This document shows positions 51,944-60,962 of a stretch of DNA of 64,000 nucleotides, in pieces. This DNA is from Leifsonia shinshuensis (lineage in GTDB: Bacteria; Actinomycetota; Actinomycetes; Actinomycetales; Microbacteriaceae). The stretch is taken from positions 1,178,001 to 1,242,000 of the forward strand of contig NZ_CP043641.1 of assembly GCF_014217625.1 (NCBI RefSeq), given 5' to 3'. Position numbers and translations under genes: made by a program. The notes below the pieces were generated by a model. That model saw only the letters and a program-made list of their open reading frames with translations. It did no database searches and was not told the origin of the DNA. Within the stretch, counting starts at the first letter, position 1. Each line of letters opens with the position of its first letter.

Positions 51944-53308
51944 TTAGACGAGGGTGAGGACGGAGGCGGGGTCCGCCAGGATGCGGCCGATGTCGGCGAG
52001 GAAACGGGAGCCCTGCTCGCCGTCCACGATCCGGTGGTCGAACGTCAGCGCGAGCGTGAGCACGTCGCGCAGGGCGATCTCGCCCCTGTGCTCCCACGGT
52101 TGACGGCGCACCGCTCCGACGGCCAGGATCGCGGCCTCCCCCGGGGTGAGGATCGGGGTGCCCGCGTCCACGCCGAACACGCCGACGTTGGTGATCGTGA
52201 TCGTCCCGCCGGTCAGCGCGGCCGGCGGCGTCTTGCCCGAGCGCGCGGTGACGGCGAGGTCGCGGATCGCCCCGGACAGCTCGGCCAGCGAGTGGCCGTC
52301 AGCATTGCGGATCACCGGCACCAGCAGACCGCGCGGGGTCGCCGCGGCGATGCCGAGGTGGATCGCGCGGGTCTGCACGATCTCCTGGGCGGCCTCGTCC
52401 CACTTCGAGTTGACCTCCGGCGTGCGCCGCGCCGCCAGGCACATCGCCTTCGCGACCACGGCGAGGAGGCCGGGGCGCGCGTCGGCGAGGTCGGGCCGGG
52501 CGCGCAGGCGCTCGATCAGCTCGGTCGTCGGCGTGACGTCGACCGTGAGGAAGACCGTCGCCTGCGGAGCACCGAACGCGCTGCGGACCATCGCGTCGGC
52601 GGTCGCCTTGCGGACGCCCTTGATCGGGATGCGAAGCTCGCCGGGCGCGGCCTCCGCCGGTGCGGTAGCCGCCGGCGCCGACGCGAACGCTTCGAGGTCG
52701 GCACGCGTCACGAGCCCGCGCTCGCCCGTGCCGGTGACCGCGGCGAGGTCGATGCCGCGCTCGCGGGCCAGCTTGCGGACCGGAGGGGTCGCGCGCGGGC
52801 GCTCGCCCACCGCGCTGTCGGCCGTCGACGCGCGGGAGGCGGCAGGCTCCGCTGCGGGCGGTGGCGCGATCGGCGCCGATGCGGCAGGCTGCGCCGCGAC
52901 CGGAGCCGCCGCAGGCGAACCGAGTCCCGGGCGTGCCCGCCGAGCAGGCCGTCCCTTGGCGTCCGGGCGCGCGCCGTAGCCGACGAGCACCGCCTCGCGG
53001 GCCTCCACCGGCTCCGCGGCCCCGGCGGACTCCGCCGCAGCGGGGTCCGGGTCGGCCCCGGCGGCACCCGCCACCTCGAACGCGACCAGCGGCTCCCCCA
53101 CCGCCACCGTCACGCCGGGCTCGACGTACAGCCGCGACACCGTGCCCTCGTAGGGCGCGGGCAGCTCGACCAGCGCCTTGGCCGTCTCCACCTCCGCGAT
53201 GATCTGGTTGAGCCGCACCGTGTCGCCCACGGCGACATGCCAGCTCACCAGCTCCGACTCGGTGAGTCCCTCGCCGAGGTCCGGGAGGGCGAAGTCCTTG
53301 ACCGCCAT
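51944..53308 (-). CDS. bkdC: 2-oxoacid dehydrogenase E2 (branched-chain acyltransferase)
   Basis: 454 aa from the ATG at 53308, which overlaps the E1-beta stop (TGATG). One lipoyl domain (1-80) with lipoylated Lys44 in VETAKALVEL, a Pro/Ala linker including GYGARPDAKGR, the peripheral-subunit-binding domain (TPPVRKLARERGIDLAAVTGTGERGLVTRADL) and a catalytic domain ending DHRIVDGEQGSRFLADI with the active-site His and Asp. It transfers acyl groups to CoA in the branched-chain complex. No E3 gene is in the operon. Confidence 0.9.
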   Translation of the reverse strand: MAVKDFALPDLGEGLTESELVSWHVAVGDTVRLNQIIAEVETAKALVELPAPYEGTVSRLYVEPGVTVAVGEPLVAFEVAGAAGADPDPAAAESAGAAEPVEAREAVLVGYGARPDAKGRPARRARPGLGSPAAAPVAAQPAASAPIAPPPAAEPAASRASTADSAVGERPRATPPVRKLARERGIDLAAVTGTGERGLVTRADLEAFASAPAATAPAEAAPGELRIPIKGVRKATADAMVRSAFGAPQATVFLTVDVTPTTELIERLRARPDLADARPGLLAVVAKAMCLAARRTPEVNSKWDEAAQEIVQTRAIHLGIAAATPRGLLVPVIRNADGHSLAELSGAIRDLAVTARSGKTPPAALTGGTITITNVGVFGVDAGTPILTPGEAAILAVGAVRRQPWEHRGEIALRDVLTLALTFDHRIVDGEQGSRFLADIGRILADPASVLTLV

Positions 53309-54318
53309 CAGTCCTCCACTCCGCTCAGCGAGTTCGGGCGGTCCATGACGCGGTCGATGCCGTCGAGGATCCGGTCGAGGTCGGGCAGGTGGTGGGCCTC
53401 CAGCCGGGCGGGCGGGTACGGGATGTCGTGGCCGGTGATGCGCACCGGCGCGTGCTCCAGGTGGTAGAAGCAGCGCTCCGTGATGGAGGCGGAGATCTCC
53501 GCCCCGAGGCCGCCGGACAGCGCGGCCTCGTGCGTGACGACCAGGCGGCCGGTCTTCCGCACCGACGCCGCGACCGTGTCGAGGTCGAGCGGCGAGAGCG
53601 AGCGGAGGTCCACGACCTCCACCGAGATGCCCTCGTCCCCGGCCGCGAGCGCCGCGTCCGACGCCATCTGCACCAGGCCGCCGTAGGTCACCAGAGTGAC
53701 GTCGCTTCCCGAGGTGAGGACCTGCGCGGTGCCCATCGGGCGGGCGTCCGCGAGCGCGGCCTCCTCGTCCACCTCGCCCTTGGCGTGGTAGCGCCGCTTC
53801 GGCTCGAAGAACAGCACGGGGTCGTCGGACGCGATGGCCTGCTGGATGAGCGTGTACGCGTCCTGCGGGGTCGACGGGCTCACGACCCGCAACCCCGCGG
53901 CGTGCGCGAAGTACGCCTCGGGCGAGTCGGAGTGGTGCTCGGCCGCGCCGATGCCGCCCGCGAACGGCACGCGGATGGTGATCGGCATGCGCACGGCGCC
54001 AGCGGTCCGGTAGTGCATGCGCGCCACCTGGCTGACGATCTGGTCGAACGCCGGGTAGATGAAGCCGTCGAACTGGATCTCCACCACGGGACGCAGCCCG
54101 CGGTACGCCATCCCGACAGCGGTGCCGAGGATGCCGGACTCCGCCAGCGGCGAGTCCATGACGCGACGTGGGCCGAACTCGGTCTGGAGGCCGTCGGTCA
54201 CCCGGAAGACGCCGCCGAGCGTGCCGATGTCCTCGCCCATCAGGACGACCCTGTCGTCCTCGGCGAGCGAACGGCGGAGGCCGGCGTTGATGGCCTTGGC
54301 CATGGTCAGTGCGGTCAT
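53308..54318 (-). CDS. bkdB: 2-oxoacid dehydrogenase E1 beta subunit
   Basis: 336 aa. The transketolase-type pyrimidine-binding domain begins ALTMAKAINAGLRRSLAEDDRVVLMGEDIG, and GFIYPAFDQIVSQVARMHYRTAG and EPKRRYHAKGEV suit branched-chain E1-beta. It overlaps the E1-alpha stop by four bases and E2 by one, so all three are co-translated. Confidence 0.9.
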   Translation of the reverse strand: MTALTMAKAINAGLRRSLAEDDRVVLMGEDIGTLGGVFRVTDGLQTEFGPRRVMDSPLAESGILGTAVGMAYRGLRPVVEIQFDGFIYPAFDQIVSQVARMHYRTAGAVRMPITIRVPFAGGIGAAEHHSDSPEAYFAHAAGLRVVSPSTPQDAYTLIQQAIASDDPVLFFEPKRRYHAKGEVDEEAALADARPMGTAQVLTSGSDVTLVTYGGLVQMASDAALAAGDEGISVEVVDLRSLSPLDLDTVAASVRKTGRLVVTHEAALSGGLGAEISASITERCFYHLEHAPVRITGHDIPYPPARLEAHHLPDLDRILDGIDRVMDRPNSLSGVED

Positions 54319-55445
54319 CGGTCACCGCCCACGAACGTGCGCAGGTAGCGCGAGTAGTGGTCCCGCTCGCGGGCGAGACCCGTGTGCGGCTCGGCGTACA
54401 CGTTGTCGAAGACCGACAGCGGATCCGGGTCCTGCAGCGCGACGACGCCCTGGCGCATCTCGGCGGCGACGCGGTCGGCGTGCTCCTGGATGGCGGTGAG
54501 CGCCTCCGGGGTGAGCAGGCCCTCCGCGGCGAGGTACGCCTCCACCCGGGCGATCGGGTCTTTGGCGCGCCATTCGTCCAGCTCGGCCGGGTCGCGGTAA
54601 CGGCTCGGGTCGTCGGCGGTGGTGTGCGGGCCCATCCGGTAGGTGACGGCCTCGATGAAGGTCGGGCCGCCTCCGCTACGGGCGCGGTCGAGGGCGGAAC
54701 GGGTCACCGCCATGACCGCCAGCACGTCGTTGCCGTCGACCCGGACGCTCGGCACGCCGAAGCCGGGGGCGCGCTCGGCGATCGGGCGCTGCGCCTGCAG
54801 GCCGACCGGCTCGGAGATCGCGTACTGGTTGTTCTGGCAGAAGAAGATGACAGGGGCCGCGTAGGTCGCGGCGAAGATCAGCGCCTCGTTCACGTCGCCC
54901 TCGGAGGTCGCGCCGTCGCCGAAGTACGCGACCGCGGCGGCGTCGGTGCCGTCGGCCTGGATGCCGATGGCGTAGCCGGTGGCGTGGAGGGTCTGGGCGC
55001 CGATGATGACCTGCGGGGTCGCCATGTTGATGTCGTAGGGGTTCCAGCCGGACTGCGTCGTGCCCCGCCACACCCGGAGCAGGTCGACCAGGCCCGCGCC
55101 GCGGCAGTAGGCCACGCCGTGCTCGCGGTAGCTGGAGAAGACGAAGTCGTCACGGCGGAGCGCACGGCCGGAGCCGATCTGGGAGGCCTCCTGGCCGAGC
55201 AGCGGCGGCCACAGGCCCAGCTCGCCCTGGCGCTGCAGGGCGGTCGCCTCGGAGTCGATGCGGCGGATGACGACCATGTCCTCGTAGAGGCCGAGCAGCT
55301 GCTGCGGGCCGATGTCGGAGACCCAGGCGTCGAAGCGGACGTCGCTGGTGCGCACGCCCTCGGGAGTCAGAAGCCGGACGGTGTCGGCGCCGGCCGGAAG
55401 GTGGACGTCGTCCAGTCGGGTGTCGGGCTGATTGTCGATCGTCAC
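54315..55445 (-). CDS. bkdA: 2-oxoacid dehydrogenase E1 alpha subunit
   Basis: 376 aa, GTG start. TPP-binding motif GDGATSEGDVNEALIFAATYAAPVIFFCQNNQYAIS (residues about 176-211), ASQIGSGRALRRDDFVFSSYREHGVAYCRG and the phosphorylation-loop-like RMGPHTTADDPSRYR are present. With E1-beta it decarboxylates branched-chain 2-oxoacids, feeding iso- and anteiso-fatty-acid primers, which are dominant in Microbacteriaceae. First gene of the operon; an Lrp regulator is divergent. Confidence 0.9.
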   Translation of the reverse strand: MTIDNQPDTRLDDVHLPAGADTVRLLTPEGVRTSDVRFDAWVSDIGPQQLLGLYEDMVVIRRIDSEATALQRQGELGLWPPLLGQEASQIGSGRALRRDDFVFSSYREHGVAYCRGAGLVDLLRVWRGTTQSGWNPYDINMATPQVIIGAQTLHATGYAIGIQADGTDAAAVAYFGDGATSEGDVNEALIFAATYAAPVIFFCQNNQYAISEPVGLQAQRPIAERAPGFGVPSVRVDGNDVLAVMAVTRSALDRARSGGGPTFIEAVTYRMGPHTTADDPSRYRDPAELDEWRAKDPIARVEAYLAAEGLLTPEALTAIQEHADRVAAEMRQGVVALQDPDPLSVFDNVYAEPHTGLARERDHYSRYLRTFVGGDR

Positions 55446-55614
55446 GGTTCACGCAACCTTCACTCTCGCGTCCGGCCGCCCGCTTGTGGCAGGCACGACC
55501 GGCTTCCGGCCTCCTTGCCGGAATTACTCGAAAGGCTACGCTCCACGATCAGGCCGCACAACCGACGGCGTGTCGACCGTGCAGAGTGCACTGTCGCTGC
55601 TCGTGTTGAGGTGC

Positions 55615-55620
55615 TAGCTT
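55615..55620 (+). promoter_or_regulatory. -10 element for a leaderless Lrp-regulator mRNA
   Basis: TAGCTT, 7 nt, then the ATG at 55628. The 8-bp palindrome AGTGCACT at 55585-55592 lies just upstream and could be an Lrp-type operator controlling both this gene and bkdA. Confidence 0.45.
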
Positions 55621-55627
55621 TCACACT

Positions 55628-56092
55628 ATGCGCACGTTCGACAGCACCGACCGACGCATCCTCGTCGCGCTCGCCGACGACCCCCGGTCGACCAACGTCT
55701 CCCTCGCCGACCGGCTCGGCCTCAGCCGCAACACGGTGCAGGCGCGGGTCGCCGAACTGGAGCGGAACGGGGCGTTCCTGTCGTTCGAGCGGCGTATCTC
55801 CGCGACCGCCGCCGGCTACCCTCTGGCGGCCTTCGTGACGGTGCACGTGCAGCAGCAGAAGCTCGCCGGGATCGTGGAGCACCTGGCGGGGATCCCGGAG
55901 ATCGTGCAGGCGCACGGACTGTCCGGGCCGTCCGACCTGCTGCTGCGGGTGGTCTGCACGGACGCGGAGGACCTGTTCCGCATCACGGGCGCGATCCAGT
56001 CCACCGACGGCGTCGAGCGCGCCGAGACCTCCCTCGACATGGGCGAGCTGATCCCCTACCGGCTGCGGCCCCTGCTGACCCGCGGCGCCTGA
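55628..56092 (+). CDS. Lrp/AsnC-family regulator, probable BkdR
   Basis: 154 aa. The N-terminal helix-turn-helix is DRRILVALADDPRSTNVSLADRLGLSRNTVQARVAELERNG; the C-terminal RAM ligand-binding domain follows (AAFVTVHVQQQKLAGIVEHLAGIPEIVQAHGLSGPSDLLLRVVC). Divergence from bkdABC is the usual arrangement of bkdR, an activator responding to branched-chain amino acids. That role is inferred from position. Confidence 0.87.
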   Translation: MRTFDSTDRRILVALADDPRSTNVSLADRLGLSRNTVQARVAELERNGAFLSFERRISATAAGYPLAAFVTVHVQQQKLAGIVEHLAGIPEIVQAHGLSGPSDLLLRVVCTDAEDLFRITGAIQSTDGVERAETSLDMGELIPYRLRPLLTRGA

Positions 56093-56095
56093 CCT

Positions 56096-56156
56096 GAACA
56101 TTCGTGACGAATGTCGCGAAAGTTCGCGTCATTCACGACATTCGTCACGAATGTTC
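56096..56156. promoter_or_regulatory. Two perfect 17-bp palindromes 40 bp apart, nested inverted repeat
   Basis: ACATTCGTGACGAATGT (56098-56114) and ACATTCGTCACGAATGT (56138-56154) are each perfect palindromes around one base. Their flanks also match, so 56096-56116 and 56136-56156 form a 21-bp perfect inverted repeat with a 19-nt loop. Centres are 40 bp apart, close to four helical turns. It lies between convergent lrp and pnp. It may be a terminator for lrp or a cooperative protein-binding site. Confidence 0.7.
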
Positions 56157-56170
56157 GGAGGCGGGAACGG

Positions 56171-56206
56171 CGAAGGCCGCACCGACTTTCGTCGGCGCGG
56201 CCTTCG
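56171..56206. terminator. Terminator hairpin for pnp
   Basis: Stem cgaaggccgcaccgac / gtcggcgcggccttcg (one mismatch) with a 4-nt loop, 15 bp after the pnp stop on the minus strand. Confidence 0.75.
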
Positions 56207-56220
56207 TTACGTGCGGGAGC

Positions 56221-58536
56221 TCAGCTCTCGACGGTCTCCACGGCGCCCTCGGCGGGGGCGGCGGGACCCTCGGAGGCCGCGTCGCGACCCTGGGTGTCCG
56301 CCTCCTCGGCGAGGACCGGGGCGAGCGACAGCTTTCCACGGTCGTCGATCTTGGTGATCTCCACCAGGATCTTCTGGCCGACGCCGAGGACGTCCTCGAC
56401 GTTCTCGACGCGCTTGCCACCGGCGAGCTTGCGCACCTCGGAGATGTGCAGCAGGCCGTCCTTGCCGGGCAGCAGCGAGATGAACGCGCCGAACGCGGCG
56501 ATCTTGACGACGGTTCCGAGGAACTGCTCGCCGACCTCCGGGTTCGTCGGGTTCGCGATCGCGTTGACCTGGGCGCGGGCCGCCTCGGCCGAGGGGCCGT
56601 CGGTGGCGCCGATGTAGACGGTGCCGTCCTCCTCGATGGAGATCTCGGCGCCGGTCTCGTCCTGGATCGCGTTGATCGTCTTGCCCTTCGGGCCGATCAG
56701 CTCGCCGATCTTGTCGACCGGGATCTGGACCGAGATCACGCGCGGCGCGGTCGGGGCCATCTCGTCCGGGGTGTCGATCGCGGCGTTCAGCACGCTGAGG
56801 ATGGTCGTACGAGCATCCTTGGCCTGCTTGAGCGCGCCCGCCAGCACCGACGACGGGATGCCGTCGAGCTTGGTGTCGAGCTGGATCGCGGTGACGAACT
56901 CGCTGGTGCCTGCGACCTTGAAGTCCATATCGCCGAGCGCGTCCTCCGCGCCCAGGATGTCGGTGAGCGCCGCGTAGCGGGTCTCACCGTCGACGACGTC
57001 GGAGATCAGGCCCATGGCGATGCCGGCGACCGGCGCGCGCAGCGGCACACCGGCGTTCAGCAGCGACAGGGTGGAGGCGCAGACCGAGCCCATCGACGTC
57101 GAGCCGTTGGAGCTCAGCGCCTCGGAGACCTGACGGATCGCGTACGGGAACTCCTCGCGGGTCGGCAGCACCGGAACGAGCGCGCGCTCGGCCAGGAAGC
57201 CGTGGCCGATCTCGCGACGCTTCGGCGAGCCGACGCGGCCGGTCTCACCGGTCGAGTACGGCGGGAAGTTGTAGTGGTGCAGGTAGCGCTTCTTCGTGAC
57301 AGGCGACAGCGAGTCGATCTGCTGCTCCATCTTGAGCATGTTCAGCGTGGTGACGCCCAGGATCTGGGTCTCGCCGCGCTGGAAGATGGCCGAGCCGTGG
57401 ACGCGCGGGATGACCTGCACCTCGGCGTCGAGCGGACGGATGTCGGTCAGGCCGCGGCCGTCGATGCGGATGCCCTCGCGCAGCACGCGGCCGCGCATGA
57501 CCACCTTGGACACCGACTTGTAGGCGGCGGAGAGCTGCGTGAGCACCTCCGCGTCGAGCACGCCGGCCTCCACCTTCTCGGTGAGGGCCACCTTGACGCG
57601 CTCCTTGAGGGCGTCGTCGGCGTTCTGGCGCTCGACCTTATCGGCGATCTGGTAGACGTTCACGAGCTCGTCGTAGGCGAGGCCGGCGACGTTGTCGTAG
57701 GTCTCCTGCGAGTAGGGCAGGAAGACCGGGTAGTCGGCGATCGCCTTCGCCGCCTGCGAGGCGAGCACGGTCTGCGCGCCGACCAGCTGGCGGATGAACG
57801 GCTTGGCGGCCTCCAGACCCTGGGCGACGACCTCCTCGTTCGGCTTGACGGCGCCGCCCTGGATCAGGTTCCAGCTGCCCTCGGTGGCCTCCGCCTCGAC
57901 CATCATGATCGCGACGTCGCCCTCGGTGCCGTCCTCGTTGGTGAGGACGCGGCCGGCGACGACGAGGTCGAAGACGGCCTCCTCGAGCTGCGAGGCCTTC
58001 GGGAAGGCGATCCACTGGTCCTCGTGCTGGCCGTTGCCGGGGATGAGCGCGAGGCGCACACCGGCGATCGGGCCGGAGAACGGCAGGCCGGAGATCTGGG
58101 TGGAGGCGCTGGCCGCGTTGATGGCGAGCGCGTCGTAGAACTCGTCCGGAGCGATGCTGAGGACGGTGATGACGATCTGGACCTCGTTGCGGAGGCCGTC
58201 GACGAACGACGGGCGCAACGGGCGGTCGATCAGGCGGCAGACCAGGATCGCCTCGGTCGAGGGGCGGCCCTCACGACGGAAGAACGAGCCGGGGATCTTG
58301 CCGGCGGCGTACGAGCGCTCCTCGACGTCGACGGTCAGCGGGAAGAAGTCGAAGTTGTCCTTCGGGTGCTTGCTGGCGCTCGTCGCGCTCAGCAGCATGG
58401 TCTCCTCGTCGAGGTAGGCGGCGACGGCGCCCTGCGCCTGCTGGGCGAGGCGTCCGGTCTCGAACCGGACGGTGCGGGTGCCGAAGCGTCCATTGTCGAG
58501 GACGGCTTCGGCGAACTTGATTTCGGGACCTTCCAA
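56221..58536 (-). CDS. pnp: Polyribonucleotide nucleotidyltransferase (PNPase)
   Basis: 771 aa with a TTG start at 58536, supported by AAAGGAG nine bases upstream and by the usual [16 protein letters not shown] beginning. Two RNase PH domains (about 10-240 and 350-590; second with [20 protein letters not shown] and GSTSMGS), a helical linker, a KH domain ([28 protein letters not shown]) and an S1 domain ([26 protein letters not shown]) are all present, with an acidic Ala/Glu tail. It degrades RNA by phosphorolysis in 3'-5' direction. The gene usually before it, rpsO, is absent here. Confidence 0.95.
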   Translation of the reverse strand: MEGPEIKFAEAVLDNGRFGTRTVRFETGRLAQQAQGAVAAYLDEETMLLSATSASKHPKDNFDFFPLTVDVEERSYAAGKIPGSFFRREGRPSTEAILVCRLIDRPLRPSFVDGLRNEVQIVITVLSIAPDEFYDALAINAASASTQISGLPFSGPIAGVRLALIPGNGQHEDQWIAFPKASQLEEAVFDLVVAGRVLTNEDGTEGDVAIMMVEAEATEGSWNLIQGGAVKPNEEVVAQGLEAAKPFIRQLVGAQTVLASQAAKAIADYPVFLPYSQETYDNVAGLAYDELVNVYQIADKVERQNADDALKERVKVALTEKVEAGVLDAEVLTQLSAAYKSVSKVVMRGRVLREGIRIDGRGLTDIRPLDAEVQVIPRVHGSAIFQRGETQILGVTTLNMLKMEQQIDSLSPVTKKRYLHHYNFPPYSTGETGRVGSPKRREIGHGFLAERALVPVLPTREEFPYAIRQVSEALSSNGSTSMGSVCASTLSLLNAGVPLRAPVAGIAMGLISDVVDGETRYAALTDILGAEDALGDMDFKVAGTSEFVTAIQLDTKLDGIPSSVLAGALKQAKDARTTILSVLNAAIDTPDEMAPTAPRVISVQIPVDKIGELIGPKGKTINAIQDETGAEISIEEDGTVYIGATDGPSAEAARAQVNAIANPTNPEVGEQFLGTVVKIAAFGAFISLLPGKDGLLHISEVRKLAGGKRVENVEDVLGVGQKILVEITKIDDRGKLSLAPVLAEEADTQGRDAASEGPAAPAEGAVETVES

Positions 58537-58822
58537 GAGGTCTTTCTCCTTTGTTTAACGTCGCAGCCCCGTCTGGGCGCGACTCCACAACGGAGCGAGC
58601 AGGCAGTTCGACACGGTTTCGTGTACGCGGCATCCCATGCGGGTGCGTGGGGCTGAGCCCGTCTGGCCATCAGTAGAAATACACGGTTGCGGTTGTGCCT
58701 CTCGCACAGCGCATCCGGATACCACCACCGAGGACCAGCTCCTGCCAGCCTGCTCCACCGGCCGGCGTTCGGCCGACCACCGGAATCCTATCAGTCGTGG
58801 TGCTTAGGAGGCCGGAATTCCG
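58537..58822 (-). other. Long pnp 5' leader, no rpsO
   Basis: The 286 bp from the pnp start to the fructosamine-kinase-like stop hold no convincing gene; the open frame at 58555-58758 has non-coding composition. A TAGGAT -10 (58786-58791, minus) would give a leader of about 240 nt, with several GC-rich stems. PNPase often represses itself through a leader hairpin, so such control is plausible here. Confidence 0.5.
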
Positions 58823-59593
58823 CTATCGGAGCGCGAGCGTCGCCCGCGCGGCGTCCGCCAGGGCCGCGCCGTAGGACGGCCCGTGCCCTGCGGCGTGCAC
58901 CGCGAGCGGGTGCAGCTGGTGCAGCGGAACGCGCTCCCGCCATGCGGCGCGCAGCGGCCGGGCGGCGTCGTACGCGGCGAGGATGTCGTCCAGCCCGGGC
59001 GCGCCGAACAGCGCCAGCATGGCCAGGTCCGTCTCGCGGTGGCCGCCGTGCGCGGCCGGGTCGATGAGCACGGCGCCCTCCGGCGACCAGAGCACGTTGC
59101 CGGTCCAGAGGTCGCCGTGCAGCCGCGCGGGAGGCTCGTCGTCGTCGAAGTCGCCGGCCTCCACCCGCTCCAGGGCGGCGTCGACCACCTCCCGCTGCTC
59201 TGCGGTCAGGTTGCCGGCCGCCACCGCAGGGTCGAGGTAGGGCCGGACGCGGTCCCGCGCGTAGAAGAGGCCCCAGGAGTCCTCGCGGGCGACCGGGAGC
59301 GGCCGGCGACCGATGAAGAGCGGCCCGTCCCAGCCGTCGGGCGGGGCGCCGAAGGCGGCGGCCCCTGCGGCGTGCGTGGCCGCGAGTGCGGCGCCGAACG
59401 CGCGGGCGGCGCCGGCGCTCGGGCGGGTCTCCTGGATCTCCTCCAGCTCGATCCGGCCGGGGCCGACGTCCGCGACGCGCACGACGCGGGCGCCGCCGTC
59501 GCGCTCGGCCTCGGCGAGCCAGCTCAGGCCCGCGGCCTCCGCCTCGAAGAACCGCGCGGGCGCGTCGGGGTGTTCCTTCAGGATGGTGCGCAC
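58823..59593 (-). CDS. Fructosamine-kinase family protein
   Basis: 256 aa from the GTG at 59593, where the family's KxxPxAPxxFFxxEAAGLxWL begins; a GTG at 59623 would add ten residues. The catalytic loop ARLHGDLWTGNVLW and metal motif VLIDPAAHGGHRETDLAML are intact, and QELE-like IELEEIQET forms the hinge. These kinases phosphorylate ketosamines or ribulosamines to undo glycation of proteins. It is divergent from the GAF regulator by 47 bp. Confidence 0.85.
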   Translation of the reverse strand: MRTILKEHPDAPARFFEAEAAGLSWLAEAERDGGARVVRVADVGPGRIELEEIQETRPSAGAARAFGAALAATHAAGAAAFGAPPDGWDGPLFIGRRPLPVAREDSWGLFYARDRVRPYLDPAVAAGNLTAEQREVVDAALERVEAGDFDDDEPPARLHGDLWTGNVLWSPEGAVLIDPAAHGGHRETDLAMLALFGAPGLDDILAAYDAARPLRAAWRERVPLHQLHPLAVHAAGHGPSYGAALADAARATLALR

Positions 59594-59627
59594 GCGACCA
59601 CCGTACTCAGCAATGCGCGGCACCGCG

Positions 59628-59633
59628 TACGAT
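59628..59633 (+). promoter_or_regulatory. -10 element for a leaderless GAF-regulator mRNA
   Basis: TACGAT, 7 nt, then the ATG at 59641. Confidence 0.45.
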
Positions 59634-59640
59634 GCTGCGC

Positions 59641-60873
59641 ATGGACGACGCCGTCGACGCCCTGGAGGGCGCTCAGCATCCCGGGCTGCGGCCCGTGGTG
59701 GACGCCTCCTGGCGGCGCGCCGAGCAGGCGCACCTGGACCCCGCCGTCGCCGCCCCGCTCGTCCTGGACGGTCCCGGACTGGAGGATGCCAGGCGCAGTC
59801 ATCCCATCGCGGCCGCCCTGCCGGTGATCCGGCAGCTGCTCGTGCGCGACGCCGAGCCGGACAGCCGGGTGGTCGTGGCGGTCGGCGACGCCCGCGGCCG
59901 GCTGCTCTGGGTGGAAGGCGACCCCGTGCTGCGGAGGCGGGCCGAGTCGATGCTGTTCGTGCCGGGGTCCGCCTGGGCCGAGGGCGACGTCGGCACCTCG
60001 GCGCCCGGCACCGCGCTCGCGATCGGCGACGGCGTGCAGATCCGAGGCGCCGAGCACTTCGCGCAGGATGTGAAGCCGTGGAGCTGCACGGCCGTCCCGG
60101 TGCGCGACCCCGAGACCGGCGACATCATCGGCGTGATCGATGTGACCGGCGGCGACCAGGTGGCCGAGCCGCACGTGCTGCCGCTGCTGGAGGCGACGGC
60201 GGCCGCGGTGGAGCGGGAGCTGCTCATCGCGCGGCTGCGGGAAGCGCGCACACCCGGCGCCGCCCGCCGCGACCGTCCGCGTCCGGCCATCGCCGCACTG
60301 CGCGTCCTCGGCCGCGACACCGGTGCGCTGTCCGGAGCGGACGGCCGGGCCGGGACGCTGAGCGCGCGGCACAGCGAGCTTCTCACCCTGCTCTCGTGGC
60401 ACCGCGACGGCCTGTCGGCGGAGCGGCTGGCCGAGCTGGTCTACGGCGACCCGGCCTCCACGGTCACCCTGCGCGCGGAGATCGTGCGGCTGCGGAAGGC
60501 GATCGCCGCGATCGCCCCGGAGCTCGGCCCGCTCGCCCGCCCGTACCGGCTCGCGGCGCCGCTGGAGACCGACCTCGGCGCGGTGCTCGACCTGCAGCGC
60601 CGCGGCGCGCATCGGGCGGCGATCGCGTCGTACGGCGGCGGCCCGCTCCCCGGCTCCGACGCGCCCGGCGTCGAGGAGCTGCGCGAGGACGTCATCGCCC
60701 GGCTGCGCGAGGCCCTGCTGGAGTCCGGCTCGGCCGACCTCCTGATCGCCTGGGGCGAGACCGAGCGCGGCTCGGCCGACGAGGACATCTGGCGCGCGGC
60801 CCTCCAGGCGCTGCCGCCGCACTCCCCCCGCCGCGCGCAGGTCGTGGCGCGGCTGCTCGAGCTCGAGTCCTGA
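59641..60873 (+). CDS. GAF-domain transcriptional regulator of the aldehyde dehydrogenase operon
   Basis: 410 aa. An N-terminal segment like AcoR activators (VDASWRRAEQAHLDP) leads to a GAF domain (about 70-200, PGSAWAEGDVGTSAPGTALAIGDGVQIRGAEHF..WSCTAVPVRDP) and a C-terminal winged-helix-like region (LSARHSELLTLLSWHRDGLSAERLAELVYGDPASTVTLRAEIVRLRKAI). No AAA+ sigma-54 domain is present, as expected in actinobacteria. It ends 90 bp before the aldehyde dehydrogenase gene and probably activates it in response to an aldehyde or alcohol. Confidence 0.82.
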   Translation: MDDAVDALEGAQHPGLRPVVDASWRRAEQAHLDPAVAAPLVLDGPGLEDARRSHPIAAALPVIRQLLVRDAEPDSRVVVAVGDARGRLLWVEGDPVLRRRAESMLFVPGSAWAEGDVGTSAPGTALAIGDGVQIRGAEHFAQDVKPWSCTAVPVRDPETGDIIGVIDVTGGDQVAEPHVLPLLEATAAAVERELLIARLREARTPGAARRDRPRPAIAALRVLGRDTGALSGADGRAGTLSARHSELLTLLSWHRDGLSAERLAELVYGDPASTVTLRAEIVRLRKAIAAIAPELGPLARPYRLAAPLETDLGAVLDLQRRGAHRAAIASYGGGPLPGSDAPGVEELREDVIARLREALLESGSADLLIAWGETERGSADEDIWRAALQALPPHSPRRAQVVARLLELES

Positions 60874-60887
60874 CGTCGCGCAACAGG

Positions 60888-60942
60888 ACGCAACCTCCGG
60901 CTGCGTAACCTCCCGGACCAGAGGCGTGCGATGGGCGCACGC
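60888..60942. promoter_or_regulatory. Two inverted repeats upstream of the aldehyde dehydrogenase gene
   Basis: ACGCA-N9-TGCGT at 60888-60906 and the perfect GCGTGCG-N5-CGCACGC at 60924-60942. Both are within 75 bp of the ATG at 60963 and could bind the adjacent GAF regulator. Confidence 0.4.
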
Positions 60943-60962
60943 GACAGTCAAGGGAGACTCGA

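Noticed and set aside
58555..58758. 67-codon frame upstream of pnp, considered as rpsO
   Set aside because: No S15 signature, Cys/Ser/Trp-rich composition unlike a ribosomal protein, and wrong length.
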